Assembly (NCBI GenBank): GCA_038212305.1
Contig: JBBQUP010000001.1
Coordinates: forward strand, 1 to 64,000
Direction of reading: 5' to 3'
DNA: 64,000 nt
DNA from: JBBQUP01 sp038212305
GTDB lineage: Bacteria; Bacteroidota; Bacteroidia; Bacteroidales; Marinilabiliaceae
In this document: positions 54,466-63,475 of the stretch, piece by piece
How positions within the stretch are numbered: position 1 is the first letter of the stretch
Layout of the letters: each line of letters opens with the position of its first letter
Made by a program: the position numbers and the translations under genes
The notes under the pieces: model-generated
What the model saw: only the letters and a program-made list of their open reading frames with translations
What the model was told of the DNA's origin: nothing
Database searches by the model: none

Positions 54466-55341
54466 ATGCAAATCAATATTATTATACCAACCTTTAACCG
54501 AAAAGAACTGCTAAATAATTTATTAGTTCAAATTAAGGAACAAGCATCAAAAATAACGATGGTAACTTACAAAACCATTGTTGTTGTTGATGGTTCAAAC
54601 GATGGTACTATTGAAATGCTCAGAGAAATACACCCTGCTGTATATGTTGTTTTGCACCCTGGCGATTTATGGTATACTAAAAGCATGAATCTGGGTTTTG
54701 AAAAAGCTCAGCAAATAGGCTGCGATTATGTTCTAACACTCAACGACGACATTGTTCTCGACAACAACTACTTAGCTAAAATGGCTGAAATAGCAGTAAG
54801 CAGTAACACTAGTATTGTTGGATCCTTATCGTTAACCATGCATCAGCCACCCAAAATTATGTTTTCGGGCATCAGAAAATACATTAAATGGCGCCAAAAA
54901 AATGTTAGGTATCACCGATCGTTTATTGAATTTGACAGTATTTTAACGGGAATACACCCTACGATTGTTTTACCTGGACGCGGTATGTTAATTCCAGCAG
55001 ACATTGTCCAAAGCTTAAATGGATTTGATGAATTCTTCATTCAATACCATTCCGATGAAGATTTTTGCTTAAGGGCTGCAAAAATAGGAGTTCCTGTAAA
55101 CATTTCGTGGGATGCACGGTTATATAGTTATGTTGAAAAAACTGCAGCAGCAACCAATTACATGAGAGTAAGTGTAGACAAGTTTATAAAAAGTTTTTTC
55201 AATCCCTATTCGAGGTCATACATTCCACAAAAAGCTGTTTTTTATTATCGTCATGGTATAAAATTACTATGGCCAATAACCATGTTAACCTTCTTTTTAT
55301 CAAACACAAAAGCCTGGATATTCAACAAAAAAATAATTTAA
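54466..55341 (+). CDS. Glycosyltransferase family 2
   Basis: 291 residues, GT-A. MQINIIIPTFNRKELLNNLL, VVVDGSNDGTIEML, LTLNDDIVLDNNYLAKMAEI (DXD-like site NDD) and the acceptor region GFDEFFIQYHSDEDFCLRAA with ED. A hydrophobic stretch near the C-terminus (IKLLWPITMLTFFLSNTKAW) may attach it to the membrane. It stops 2 bases before the next GT start. Confidence 0.92.
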   Translation: MQINIIIPTFNRKELLNNLLVQIKEQASKITMVTYKTIVVVDGSNDGTIEMLREIHPAVYVVLHPGDLWYTKSMNLGFEKAQQIGCDYVLTLNDDIVLDNNYLAKMAEIAVSSNTSIVGSLSLTMHQPPKIMFSGIRKYIKWRQKNVRYHRSFIEFDSILTGIHPTIVLPGRGMLIPADIVQSLNGFDEFFIQYHSDEDFCLRAAKIGVPVNISWDARLYSYVEKTAAATNYMRVSVDKFIKSFFNPYSRSYIPQKAVFYYRHGIKLLWPITMLTFFLSNTKAWIFNKKII

Positions 55342-55343
55342 CT

Positions 55344-56408
55344 ATGCAAAACCTTATCCTTTTCGACCAAAACATACTTCATTACCGACAAGCTATTTAC
55401 AAAGGGTTTAGCGACGAGTTTAAAGCAATGAATATTAATTTGGTTGTTTGCTACGACAAAAACTTGGTTTCCAAACAGCCTAATGATGACTTATTTAAAC
55501 CCATTGCTTATACATTTAGCGGTTTTAATCATGCGGTAAAAACATACAAACCGCAATGTATTATACTTTTTGTATGGCTAAAATACAGATACCTCTTGCC
55601 TTTTATGCTTCTACAAAAACTAAAAGGATTGAAACAAATTATTTGGACTCACGGTGCGCACCTTCCTTCACCCTACAAAGCTCCAAACCGACAATTACAT
55701 TTATTACGACATGCGTTAGCCAATGCACACATTATTTATTCGCCTAACGAGTTGAAACTTATTCCTTTTTGCAAAAAAAAGGTGTTTATCGCCAATAACA
55801 CACTCAATTTCAACAGCTTTCCAGTTATTTCTGATGATAAAAACACACTAAAAGCAAAATATAATTTAGAAGGTAAAAAGGTAATACTGTCGGTAGCACG
55901 ATGGAACGACATGAACCGGAAACCCCACTACATAACCGATGCAATGGCTTTAATGAACCCCGTTGATGTAGTTTGGTTAGTAATTGGACCCGGATTATCC
56001 GAAACAGAAGTAGATCACTTAAAAGCCAATCCCAATATTCATGTTTTGGGCGAGATATATTCACCTCAAATAGTGAATGAATACTACAAGTTAGCCGATG
56101 TATTTGTGATGCCGGGTGGATTAGGACTAGCAATAAATCAAGCTTTTTATCAGAGTCTTCCAATAATTATTGAAGATATCGAAGGGCATTCGCCTGAAGT
56201 GTTTTATCTAAAAGAAGATATCAATGGTTTAAAATTCAAAGCCAACGACATGAATGATTTAATAGCAAAATTAAAAGGGCTATTACAAAATGATAGGAAG
56301 CGAAATACTTTCGCTCAAAATGCAAAAATCACGATGGATAAGGAAGGATCCTTCGAAAACATGGTTGAATCGTTTAAAAAAACAATAGAATGGGTACTCA
56401 AAAACTAG
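55344..56408 (+). CDS. Glycosyltransferase family 4-like
   Basis: Start at ATG 55344 (MQNLILFDQNILHYRQAIYK), 3 bases after the GT2 stop; the earlier ATG at 55269 lies inside that gene. 354 residues, GT-B. IWTHGAHLPSPYKAPNRQLH in the N-terminal half, VILSVARWNDMNRKPHYITD and MPGGLGLAINQAFYQSLPII in the donor half. The next frame starts 19 bases before its stop, so translation is probably coupled. Confidence 0.88.
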   Translation: MQNLILFDQNILHYRQAIYKGFSDEFKAMNINLVVCYDKNLVSKQPNDDLFKPIAYTFSGFNHAVKTYKPQCIILFVWLKYRYLLPFMLLQKLKGLKQIIWTHGAHLPSPYKAPNRQLHLLRHALANAHIIYSPNELKLIPFCKKKVFIANNTLNFNSFPVISDDKNTLKAKYNLEGKKVILSVARWNDMNRKPHYITDAMALMNPVDVVWLVIGPGLSETEVDHLKANPNIHVLGEIYSPQIVNEYYKLADVFVMPGGLGLAINQAFYQSLPIIIEDIEGHSPEVFYLKEDINGLKFKANDMNDLIAKLKGLLQNDRKRNTFAQNAKITMDKEGSFENMVESFKKTIEWVLKN

Positions 56409-57616
56409 ATAATAATTTGCCAATGGTCGTAAATGGTGCTATTGAGCGATTTTTAAAATGGCTTGATAAACAAGGTCCAACATCGCATGACTTGATGGAT
56501 TTTTACGGATCGAAAGCTGGCATTTGGATTAAAGAGCTTTATTTCAAAAATAAATTACTGGGATTGCCTTTTGCAGCTTCTGCATTAATTCAGGATGCGA
56601 TTTTCCCTAGTATAGTGGCAATGTATCGCAAGCCAGGTCGCGAAGCTATTGGCGATGCACATTATGCCATGGCATTTTTAAAATTGTATCAAATCACCAA
56701 CGACTCGAAATATTTAACCAAAGCCGAATCGTACTTAACGGCTTTAGAACAAAGCTCGTGCAAAGGCTATTCTGGTCATTGCTGGGGTTATACCTATCCT
56801 TGGCAAAATACCGAATGCCTCTACCCTATTGGCACACCATTTATTACCGTTACACCTTACGGCTATTGGGCATTTGCCGAACACTTTAACACTACTGGCA
56901 GTCAGAAAAGCTACGAAATAGCCGAATCGGCAGCCAAATTTGCGGCTAACGATCTTCTCAAACACAAAATGCCGAATGGAACGGTTTGTACCAGTTACAG
57001 TCCGCTCGACAGCCGATTTGTCATCAACGCCAACACCTATAGAGCTGCCATGCTAACCGAAGCCTCTGAGCTATTCAAAAACCCATCATTTTTAACCGAA
57101 GCGCAAATAAACATCGATTTTGTGCTCTCATACCAAGAGCCAGATGGCAGTTGGTATTACGAACCAGTAGGTACGCGCGATCGTTTCATCGATAACTTTC
57201 ACACCTGTTTTGTTTTGAGAAACTTAACGCGTTGTTATAAAATTACTAAAGATGAAAAAGTATTAGAGGCAATTAAAAAAGGATATGCTTTCTATCGCGA
57301 CAAATTGTTTCGCCCCGATAGAACACCAATTCACTTTGCTGTTCAGAAACACAATAAACTGCGTAAATACGAGATGTATGATTATGCAGAAGGAATTAAC
57401 CTCGGATGTTTTTTACATGACATTATACCTGGCGCATTAGAGTTTTCCGGAAAATTGGCTTTCGATTTAATTACACGTTTCCAATTAAAAGATGGCCATT
57501 TCTTAACGCGGGTTAATTCATTTGGCATGAAACACAAAGTAGCCTATCACCGCTGGCCACAAGGTCAGCTGTTTGATGCGCTCACTCATTTATTATCAAT
57601 AACATCGAAGAAGTAA
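56390..57616 (+). CDS. Six-hairpin (alpha/alpha barrel) glycosidase-like protein
   Basis: 408 residues without signal peptide. Helix-pair repeats with aromatic/acidic lines: DAHYAMAFLKLYQITNDSKY, CWGYTYPWQNTECLYPIGTP, YGYWAFAEHF, YQEPDGSWYYEP and DNFHTCFVLRNLTRCY, the pattern of alpha/alpha six-barrel glycosidases or epimerases in polysaccharide loci. I do not recognise the exact family. It overlaps the previous GT by 19 bases and ends 4 bases before asnB, so it forms one translational unit and probably acts on the same sugar. Location is cytoplasmic. Confidence 0.65.
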   Translation: MGTQKLDNNLPMVVNGAIERFLKWLDKQGPTSHDLMDFYGSKAGIWIKELYFKNKLLGLPFAASALIQDAIFPSIVAMYRKPGREAIGDAHYAMAFLKLYQITNDSKYLTKAESYLTALEQSSCKGYSGHCWGYTYPWQNTECLYPIGTPFITVTPYGYWAFAEHFNTTGSQKSYEIAESAAKFAANDLLKHKMPNGTVCTSYSPLDSRFVINANTYRAAMLTEASELFKNPSFLTEAQINIDFVLSYQEPDGSWYYEPVGTRDRFIDNFHTCFVLRNLTRCYKITKDEKVLEAIKKGYAFYRDKLFRPDRTPIHFAVQKHNKLRKYEMYDYAEGINLGCFLHDIIPGALEFSGKLAFDLITRFQLKDGHFLTRVNSFGMKHKVAYHRWPQGQLFDALTHLLSITSKK

Positions 57617-57620
57617 GATT

Positions 57621-59441
57621 ATGTGCGGAATATCAGGTATCGTATCGTTTTCAGGAAAGCCAATAGAGCCGGCCTCAATAAAAACCATGATGAAAAAAAT
57701 GAAACATCGTGGTCCCAATGATGAAGGAACTTACTTCGATAAAGGTATTGGATTGGGATTTGTGCGTTTGAGCATTCTAGATTTAAGTCCGCTTGGTCAT
57801 CAACCCATGCACGACGAAACGGATCGCTTTACCATTATTTTCAATGGCGAAATTTTTAATTACATCGAACTTCGCGAAGAGCTGTTAGCCAAAGGTCACC
57901 GTTTTAAATCGCAAACCGACACCGAAGTGCTTTTGCATGCCTACATTGAATATGGTGTAAATTTCCTTGATAAACTCAACGGAATGTGGGCATTTGCTAT
58001 TTACGACAAAGAAAAATCGAAACTATTTTGTGCACGCGACAGGTATGGCATAAAACCCTTTTATTACCATCGCAATGAAAATGAGCTTATTTTCGCCTCC
58101 GAAATAAAATCGATATTACCATTGATGCCGCAACGATTGGTTAATAACAAAGCGGTTTACGACTACATAGTTTACAACAGAACCGATCATAACAACGAAA
58201 CATTTTTCCAGTCGATTCAAAAATTACCTCACGGTCATTATCTCGAAATTGATGAATCGGGCGTGAAAACAACGCAATGGTATAACTTAAAAAATAAAAT
58301 TTCGCCTCGTATTGTTTCACCAGAGGAGTATTACGACCTGTTTTCATCATCCGTAAACCTTCGTTTGCGAAGCGATGTGCCGCTTGGCGTAAGTTTAAGT
58401 GGTGGCATCGATTCCTCCTCGGTGGTTTCAGTATTAACAAAGCAATATGGTTTGAGCGAACTCAATACTTTTTCGGCTGTATACTATGGCGATGAAAACG
58501 ACGAGAGCAGCTATATTAATCTCTATCGCGATGAATTAAAAAACATGCGATATACCTCCCCATCAGTCGATTCGTTTTTAAACGATTACAGCGATTTTAT
58601 TGAAGCGCACAACGAACCAGTGAACGATGTGGGATCGTACGCTCAATACAAAGTGATGCAATTGGCATCGCAATATGTAACCGTTACACTCGATGGACAA
58701 GGAGCTGATGAGCAATTGGGTGGTTATCACAATTTTTTTGGAAGCTATTATCGCGAGCTATTCAACTCGTTTAAGTGGTTAACGTTGGCAAGCGAAAACT
58801 TCCATTATTTGAGCAAACATAAGTCGATGAAAGGGTTTAATTACTTTGCCTATTTTATGTTGCCCAATAACATCAAAAAAACACTCAGCACAAAGGTTTA
58901 TGGCAATGTCAATCAATCTTTTCATGCTGAGTTTAAGAATATTTCAACCATTCAGGAAGATTTGTACAATCCGCGTTCGCTGCGAGCTTCGTTGCTCGAT
59001 CACTTCGAACACAAATTAGAACATCTGCTCAAATGGGAAGATTTAAATGCCATGCGTTTCGGTATCGAAAGTCGCGTTCCCTTTTTAGATTATCGATTGG
59101 TGGAGACATCACTTTCGCTACCATCGAATCAAATTTTGTATAAAGGAACAACCAAACATATTTTACGCGAATCGATGAAAGGCGTTTTACCCGAAGCCAT
59201 CCGCATGCGTCAAGATAAAAAAGGTTTTGCCAATCCACGAGCCAAATGGTTTCGCGATCCACGCTTTCAAACAATTATTAACGACATACTTAACTCATCG
59301 GAATTTGAACAATTGGGCTATTTTGATGTGAAAGCCTGCAAGCAAAAATATCAAGCTCATTTAGAACAAAAAGGCGACATGTCGAAGGATATTTGGAAGT
59401 GGATAAACCTTACAAATTGGCATCAAAAATTCATATCATGA
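57621..59441 (+). CDS. asnB: Asparagine synthase (glutamine-hydrolysing) family protein
   Basis: 606 residues. N-terminal class II glutaminase with the nucleophile Cys2 (MCGISGIVSFSG) and the block RLSILDLSPLGHQPM. The synthase half has PPase loop VSLSGGIDSSSVVSVL and DGQGADEQLGGYHNFF. In polysaccharide clusters AsnB homologues often amidate uronic acids rather than making asparagine; both are possible here. Coupled to the barrel protein and followed by leader R4. Confidence 0.93.
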   Translation: MCGISGIVSFSGKPIEPASIKTMMKKMKHRGPNDEGTYFDKGIGLGFVRLSILDLSPLGHQPMHDETDRFTIIFNGEIFNYIELREELLAKGHRFKSQTDTEVLLHAYIEYGVNFLDKLNGMWAFAIYDKEKSKLFCARDRYGIKPFYYHRNENELIFASEIKSILPLMPQRLVNNKAVYDYIVYNRTDHNNETFFQSIQKLPHGHYLEIDESGVKTTQWYNLKNKISPRIVSPEEYYDLFSSSVNLRLRSDVPLGVSLSGGIDSSSVVSVLTKQYGLSELNTFSAVYYGDENDESSYINLYRDELKNMRYTSPSVDSFLNDYSDFIEAHNEPVNDVGSYAQYKVMQLASQYVTVTLDGQGADEQLGGYHNFFGSYYRELFNSFKWLTLASENFHYLSKHKSMKGFNYFAYFMLPNNIKKTLSTKVYGNVNQSFHAEFKNISTIQEDLYNPRSLRASLLDHFEHKLEHLLKWEDLNAMRFGIESRVPFLDYRLVETSLSLPSNQILYKGTTKHILRESMKGVLPEAIRMRQDKKGFANPRAKWFRDPRFQTIINDILNSSEFEQLGYFDVKACKQKYQAHLEQKGDMSKDIWKWINLTNWHQKFIS

Positions 59442-59664
59442 AGACACAAGAATTAAGATAATGTGCTAATGGGTTAATGTGCTAATAAGTTAATGGGTTA
59501 ATGGGTTAATTTGATAATGAGACACAAGAAGAGATAATGTGTTAATGTGCTAATGGGTTAATGGGTTAATTTGATAATGAGACACAAGTATCAAGACATG
59601 AGATTTCTCACATCTTGATACTCTTGTCGTGATACTTGATACTTATATTCTCGATACTTAAATA
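59442..59664 (+). repeat. Word-repeat leader (copy R4) with tandem 60-bp duplication
   Basis: Directly after the asnB stop: AGACACAAG, then two copies of a 60-base unit. Bases 59491-59528 and 59551-59588 are identical, with TAATGGGTTAATGGGTTAAT and GAGACACAAG. The hairpin AGTATCAAGA/TCTTGATACT (59587-59596 and 59613-59622) follows, then CTTGATACTTATATTCTCG with ATACTTAAA before the ATG. Confidence 0.75.
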
Positions 59665-59671
59665 AAAATAA

Positions 59672-60580
59672 ATGAATCTAGCCATTGTAACCAACACGCA
59701 ACCGCATCACAAATACTTTGTGTCAGAAATGGCACATCGGTTCAACGTTGCGCTGATAATTCATCCGACCGACAAAGGATCGTTTAGGCAAAGACTACCA
59801 AAAATAACACACTACGGCTTACTGCATGCCAAACTAAAAATTGCTGGTTTGATATACCAAAAATTAGTCAAACACAGTTATGCCAACCAGTTAAAAAAAG
59901 AGGAAAAGCACATTACCGACGAGATGATTTCGGATTACAACAACTTGCCTGCTAGTGCCATTCACTATATGCCAACGGTAAATTCAACCGAAGCCATAAA
60001 TATGATAAAAGCCAACGAGATTGATGTGATTTGCTTTTTAGGTGGCGATTTAGCAAAACAACCTTTTATCGACTCTGCGAAAATTTGCAGTCTGAATTTT
60101 CACAGCGGCATCTCTCCTATTTACAATGGACATAAATCAACTTTTCATGCCGTTAAGGATGGAAGGCCAAACTTGTGCGGAGGAACGCTCATGTACATAT
60201 CTTCGAGAGTTGATGGCGGCGACATTCTGGCACAACATTTCACCGAAATAACGACGAATGATTCAGCCGCATCGCTTTTCATGAAAGGCATCGCGGGAGC
60301 TGTTGCGCTTTATACCACATTTATAAATCACATCCAAACTAACGGTTGTCCACCCGCAGTTGTGCAAGAACGCACCATTCACTTTACACGCAATGCCGAT
60401 TGGACTCTGGCCGACGATCTTAAACTACACCATTTCGAAAAATCAGGAAGGATGAAAATTTATGAACGACCTGCCAAAAACGTGCTTTACTACACCCAAC
60501 CCTCAATAACCATACACGATATCGTCAAACAAATCTCAGAAATAACTCTTTCGAAAAAAGATATGAGACACAAGATATGA
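59672..60580 (+). CDS. Formyltransferase-family protein
   Basis: 302 residues. The formyl transferase core shows VICFLGGDLAKQPFIDSAKI, SLNFHSGISPIYNGHKSTFH (catalytic Asn-x-His) and SSRVDGGDILAQHF (Asp), the triad used by methionyl-tRNA and sugar formyltransferases. No tRNA-binding tail is present and it lies in a sugar locus, so it most likely formylates an amino sugar using N10-formyl-tetrahydrofolate. The last codons MRHKI and stop are made of the ATGAGACACAAGATATGA word of the following leader. Confidence 0.87.
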   Translation: MNLAIVTNTQPHHKYFVSEMAHRFNVALIIHPTDKGSFRQRLPKITHYGLLHAKLKIAGLIYQKLVKHSYANQLKKEEKHITDEMISDYNNLPASAIHYMPTVNSTEAINMIKANEIDVICFLGGDLAKQPFIDSAKICSLNFHSGISPIYNGHKSTFHAVKDGRPNLCGGTLMYISSRVDGGDILAQHFTEITTNDSAASLFMKGIAGAVALYTTFINHIQTNGCPPAVVQERTIHFTRNADWTLADDLKLHHFEKSGRMKIYERPAKNVLYYTQPSITIHDIVKQISEITLSKKDMRHKI

Positions 60581-60719
60581 GACTGTGAGACACAAGTATC
60601 AAGATATGAGACGGAAGATATGAGATATGAGGCGGAAGATGGGACGCGGAAGATGTCTTGATACTCATGTCTTGATACTTGATACTAATTTCTTGATACT
60701 AATATTCTCGATACTAAAA
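60562..60719 (+). repeat. Word-repeat leader (copy R5)
   Basis: It begins inside the last codons of the formyltransferase. ATGAGACACAAGATATGAGA units, AGTATCAAGATATGAGAC, GACGCGGAAGATG, then several CTTGATACT and TCTCGATACT units ending 2 bases before the ATG at 60722. Confidence 0.75.
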
Positions 60720-60721
60720 TA

Positions 60722-61726
60722 ATGAAACTACTTTTCAAATCCATAGGTTTTTTATCATATCATCTGCCGCTCGTCAATGCATTCCTATTGTCGAAAGGCA
60801 AACAGCCTTATCGGATTGTATATTACCATATGGCATCGAACCAAATGCCCGATTACTATTTTTACAATAAAGGCGTTGGATTAGATGATTTTAACCGACA
60901 GCTCAAATTCTATAAAAAGCATTTCAATGTTATCTCAATCAATCAGGCCATTGAGATGGCGCAATTAGGAGAATCGCTCGCCAACTGCTTAACCATTTCA
61001 ACCGATGATGGTTTTAAGGAGAACTACTTCGAGATGGCACCACTATTGGCCGATCATCAGTTGACCTCAACCCTCTTTTTAACCAACTCGTTAATCGACA
61101 ATCAGGATTTGATGTGGCGAAACAAATTAGCCTACTTAATTAATAAAACTTCGCCGCAAAAATTATTGCAAGTCATGGTTGAGTTAGCACAAACGCACCA
61201 ACTTCCAATTCCCAAATCTGTAGGCGAACTAATGAATTGGAGCAAAGCAAATTTCACTTGTGCCAATAAAGATGAGTTTTCGACAATACTTTGGAATCGC
61301 ACACAAGAGATTGACCTAGATGATTATTTAAATACCAATAAACCCTATTTAAGCACTTCACAAATTAGCGAACTTATTTCGGCAGGATACGAAATTGGTG
61401 CGCATTCACTGACCCATCCGTTTTTCGACAAGCTAACTTTTAAAGAAGCAGAAAAAGAATTGATGGGTTCAATTGAAGGTTTAGAGCAAAAATTCAATGT
61501 TGCCGTGCCCTGCTTTTCGTACCCATTCGGAAACAGAACTACACCCAACATCGAACAAGAATTAATTACCAAACACGCATCGAAACTGAAATGCATTACA
61601 GGTATAAAAAATCAGCTTAACAATAACAATCAGCCCTATAGCTGGGAGCGCGATCAAATGGAACACGATTTTTACATGTCGATGTTTCGATTTATGACAC
61701 TTCCCATTATTCGGAAAATTTTATAA
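60722..61726 (+). CDS. Polysaccharide deacetylase family protein
   Basis: 334 residues. The NodB-type barrel has LTISTDDGFKENYFEM (metal Asp, TDDG), EIGAHSLTHPFFDKLTFKEA (metal His pair HSxxH) and PCFSYPFGNRTTPNIEQEL. It would remove acetyl groups from an N-acetyl sugar, here probably of the polysaccharide made by this locus. No clear signal peptide; the first 30 residues are mildly hydrophobic. Confidence 0.9.
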   Translation: MKLLFKSIGFLSYHLPLVNAFLLSKGKQPYRIVYYHMASNQMPDYYFYNKGVGLDDFNRQLKFYKKHFNVISINQAIEMAQLGESLANCLTISTDDGFKENYFEMAPLLADHQLTSTLFLTNSLIDNQDLMWRNKLAYLINKTSPQKLLQVMVELAQTHQLPIPKSVGELMNWSKANFTCANKDEFSTILWNRTQEIDLDDYLNTNKPYLSTSQISELISAGYEIGAHSLTHPFFDKLTFKEAEKELMGSIEGLEQKFNVAVPCFSYPFGNRTTPNIEQELITKHASKLKCITGIKNQLNNNNQPYSWERDQMEHDFYMSMFRFMTLPIIRKIL

Positions 61727-61769
61727 ATTAACCCCCATCTAAATACTTGATGATTAAAGAATATGCTAA

Positions 61770-61876
61770 ACAAGGAGACACAAGTATCAAGCTATGAGAT
61801 TTCTTGCATCTTGATACTCACATCTTGATACTTGATACTATTGTCTTGATACGAATTTCTTGATACTTAAAATCTA
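61770..61876 (+). repeat. Word-repeat leader (copy R6)
   Basis: GAGACACAAGTATCAAG, ATGAGATTTCTTGCATC, then four CTTGATAC units (TCTTGATACTCAC, CTTGATACTATTG, CTTGATACGAA, CTTGATACTTAAA) up to the flavodoxin start at 61882. AGTATCAAG can pair with any of the later CTTGATACT copies. Confidence 0.75.
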
Positions 61877-61881
61877 AAAAA

Positions 61882-62382
61882 ATGAATACAGCAATTATCT
61901 ATATGTCGAAACACGGAACCACCGAAAAAGTGGCTCAACTGATTGGTGATGAGTTGAAAACTGATTCGATTTCGCTCATTGATTTACGAAAAAACAAATC
62001 GCCCAACATCAACAATTTCGATTTAGTAATTATTGGCGGCTCAATACATGCGGGCTTTATTCAAAAACGAGTTAAAAATTTTTGTATCGAAAATCATCAA
62101 TTGCTTTCCAACAAAATGGTTGCGTTGTTTGTTTGCGGTATGTTGTTTAAAGAAAAAACGGTTGAGCTAGAAAAGGCTTTTCCTCCAGAATTAAGCTTGC
62201 ACGCCAGTGAAAAAGCATTTTTAGGCGGCGAATTTATTTTCGAAAAGATGAATTTTCTGGAGAAAATGATTATCAAAAAAGTGTCGAAAATAGAGAAAAG
62301 CACATCGCAAATAGATAAACAAACGCTCAATAAATTTATAAAAAGTATTAACACAGAACTTGCTATTGCTGAAAAACATTAA
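61882..62382 (+). CDS. Flavodoxin-domain protein (HemG-like)
   Basis: 166 residues. The flavin phosphate loop is MSKHGTTEKVAQLI; DLVIIGGSIHAGFIQKRVKN and ALFVCGMLFKEK are the later FMN blocks, matching the flavodoxin/protoporphyrinogen IX dehydrogenase HemG type. Its task in a polysaccharide locus is unclear; it may be a housekeeping gene placed here. The next gene starts 17 bases after its stop. Confidence 0.85.
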   Translation: MNTAIIYMSKHGTTEKVAQLIGDELKTDSISLIDLRKNKSPNINNFDLVIIGGSIHAGFIQKRVKNFCIENHQLLSNKMVALFVCGMLFKEKTVELEKAFPPELSLHASEKAFLGGEFIFEKMNFLEKMIIKKVSKIEKSTSQIDKQTLNKFIKSINTELAIAEKH

Positions 62383-62398
62383 CCAAGAAAATATTACT

Positions 62399-63475
62399 AT
62401 GCGAATTTTAATTGACATCAACCACCCAGCTCACGTTCATTTATTTAAACACTTTACCACCGACATGGAAGGTAAAGGGCATGAAATATTTTTTACTACA
62501 CGCAAAAAAGATGTGGCCATTGATTTGTTAAAACAATATGGATTTAAGTACAAATCGTTTGGTAATCACTACAAAAGCCTTTGGGGTAAAATGTGGGGAT
62601 TTATTAAGTTCGACATCATGATGCTTCGCGAAGCACTAAAATTTAAGCCCGATTTATACTTAACAATGGGTGGAATGTATGCCTCGCATGTTGCATTTTT
62701 ACTACGCAAGCCACACATTGCCCTCGACGATACCGAACACGCCAAAGAACATCACATGATGTATGTTCCTTTCAGTACCGTTTGCCTCACGCCCACCTGT
62801 TTCCATAAAAATTTTGGCGAAAAGCAGATTTTTTACAAAGGATGGCACGAATTGGCCTATCTGCATCCCAAACGATTTCAAGGAAATAGCGAAATATTCA
62901 AACATTTAGGCATCGAGCAAAACCAATCCTATGTGATTGTTAGGTTCGTATCGTGGGAAGCATCGCACGATTTGGGTCAGAAAGGACTTACGCTGCAACA
63001 AAAAATCGAGCTAGTACATCAACTCGAAAAACACACCAAAGTATTTATTTCGAGCGAAGGCAAAATTCCTAAGGAACTCGAATCGTATCGCATTAAAATT
63101 GCGCCACACCTTATGCACGATGCATTGGCATTTGCTTCACTTTTTGTTGGCGAAGGCTCAACCATGGCATCGGAATGCGCCTGTTTGGGAACGCCTGCTA
63201 TTTATATTAACAGCTTAGAAGTTGGTTACTGCACCGAACAAGAGGAGTATGGACTGGTTTATAATTTCAGAACGCCCGATGGATCAATCGCCAAAGCAAT
63301 GGAACTCATCGCGCAGCCCAACTTAAAAGCCGAAACAAAACTCAAACAAGAGAAAATGCTTTCCGAGAAAATTGATGTAACCGCCTTTTTGGTTTGGTTT
63401 GTTGAGAATTACCCACAAAGCATTAAAATAATGAAAGAGAATCCTGATGTTCAGAATCAGTTTATTAATGAATAG
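62399..63475 (+). CDS. DUF354 family protein (glycosyltransferase-like)
   Basis: Start at ATG 62399 (MRILIDINHPAHVHLFKHFT), the canonical DUF354 beginning; the ATG at 62360 lies inside the previous gene. 358 residues. Further blocks: HEIFFTTRKKDVAIDLLKQY, YLTMGGMYASHVAFLLRKPH, DDTEHAKEHH and VGEGSTMASECACLGTPAIY, which resembles the donor site of GT-B enzymes. DUF354 occurs in many surface-glycan loci but its reaction is not established. The stop TAG is the first base triplet of the following TAGACACAAGA word. Confidence 0.88.
   Translation: MRILIDINHPAHVHLFKHFTTDMEGKGHEIFFTTRKKDVAIDLLKQYGFKYKSFGNHYKSLWGKMWGFIKFDIMMLREALKFKPDLYLTMGGMYASHVAFLLRKPHIALDDTEHAKEHHMMYVPFSTVCLTPTCFHKNFGEKQIFYKGWHELAYLHPKRFQGNSEIFKHLGIEQNQSYVIVRFVSWEASHDLGQKGLTLQQKIELVHQLEKHTKVFISSEGKIPKELESYRIKIAPHLMHDALAFASLFVGEGSTMASECACLGTPAIYINSLEVGYCTEQEEYGLVYNFRTPDGSIAKAMELIAQPNLKAETKLKQEKMLSEKIDVTAFLVWFVENYPQSIKIMKENPDVQNQFINE

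Noticed and set aside
59442..59671. CRISPR array
   Set aside because: Repeats are short, variable and lack unique spacers of constant length; there are no cas genes in the window.
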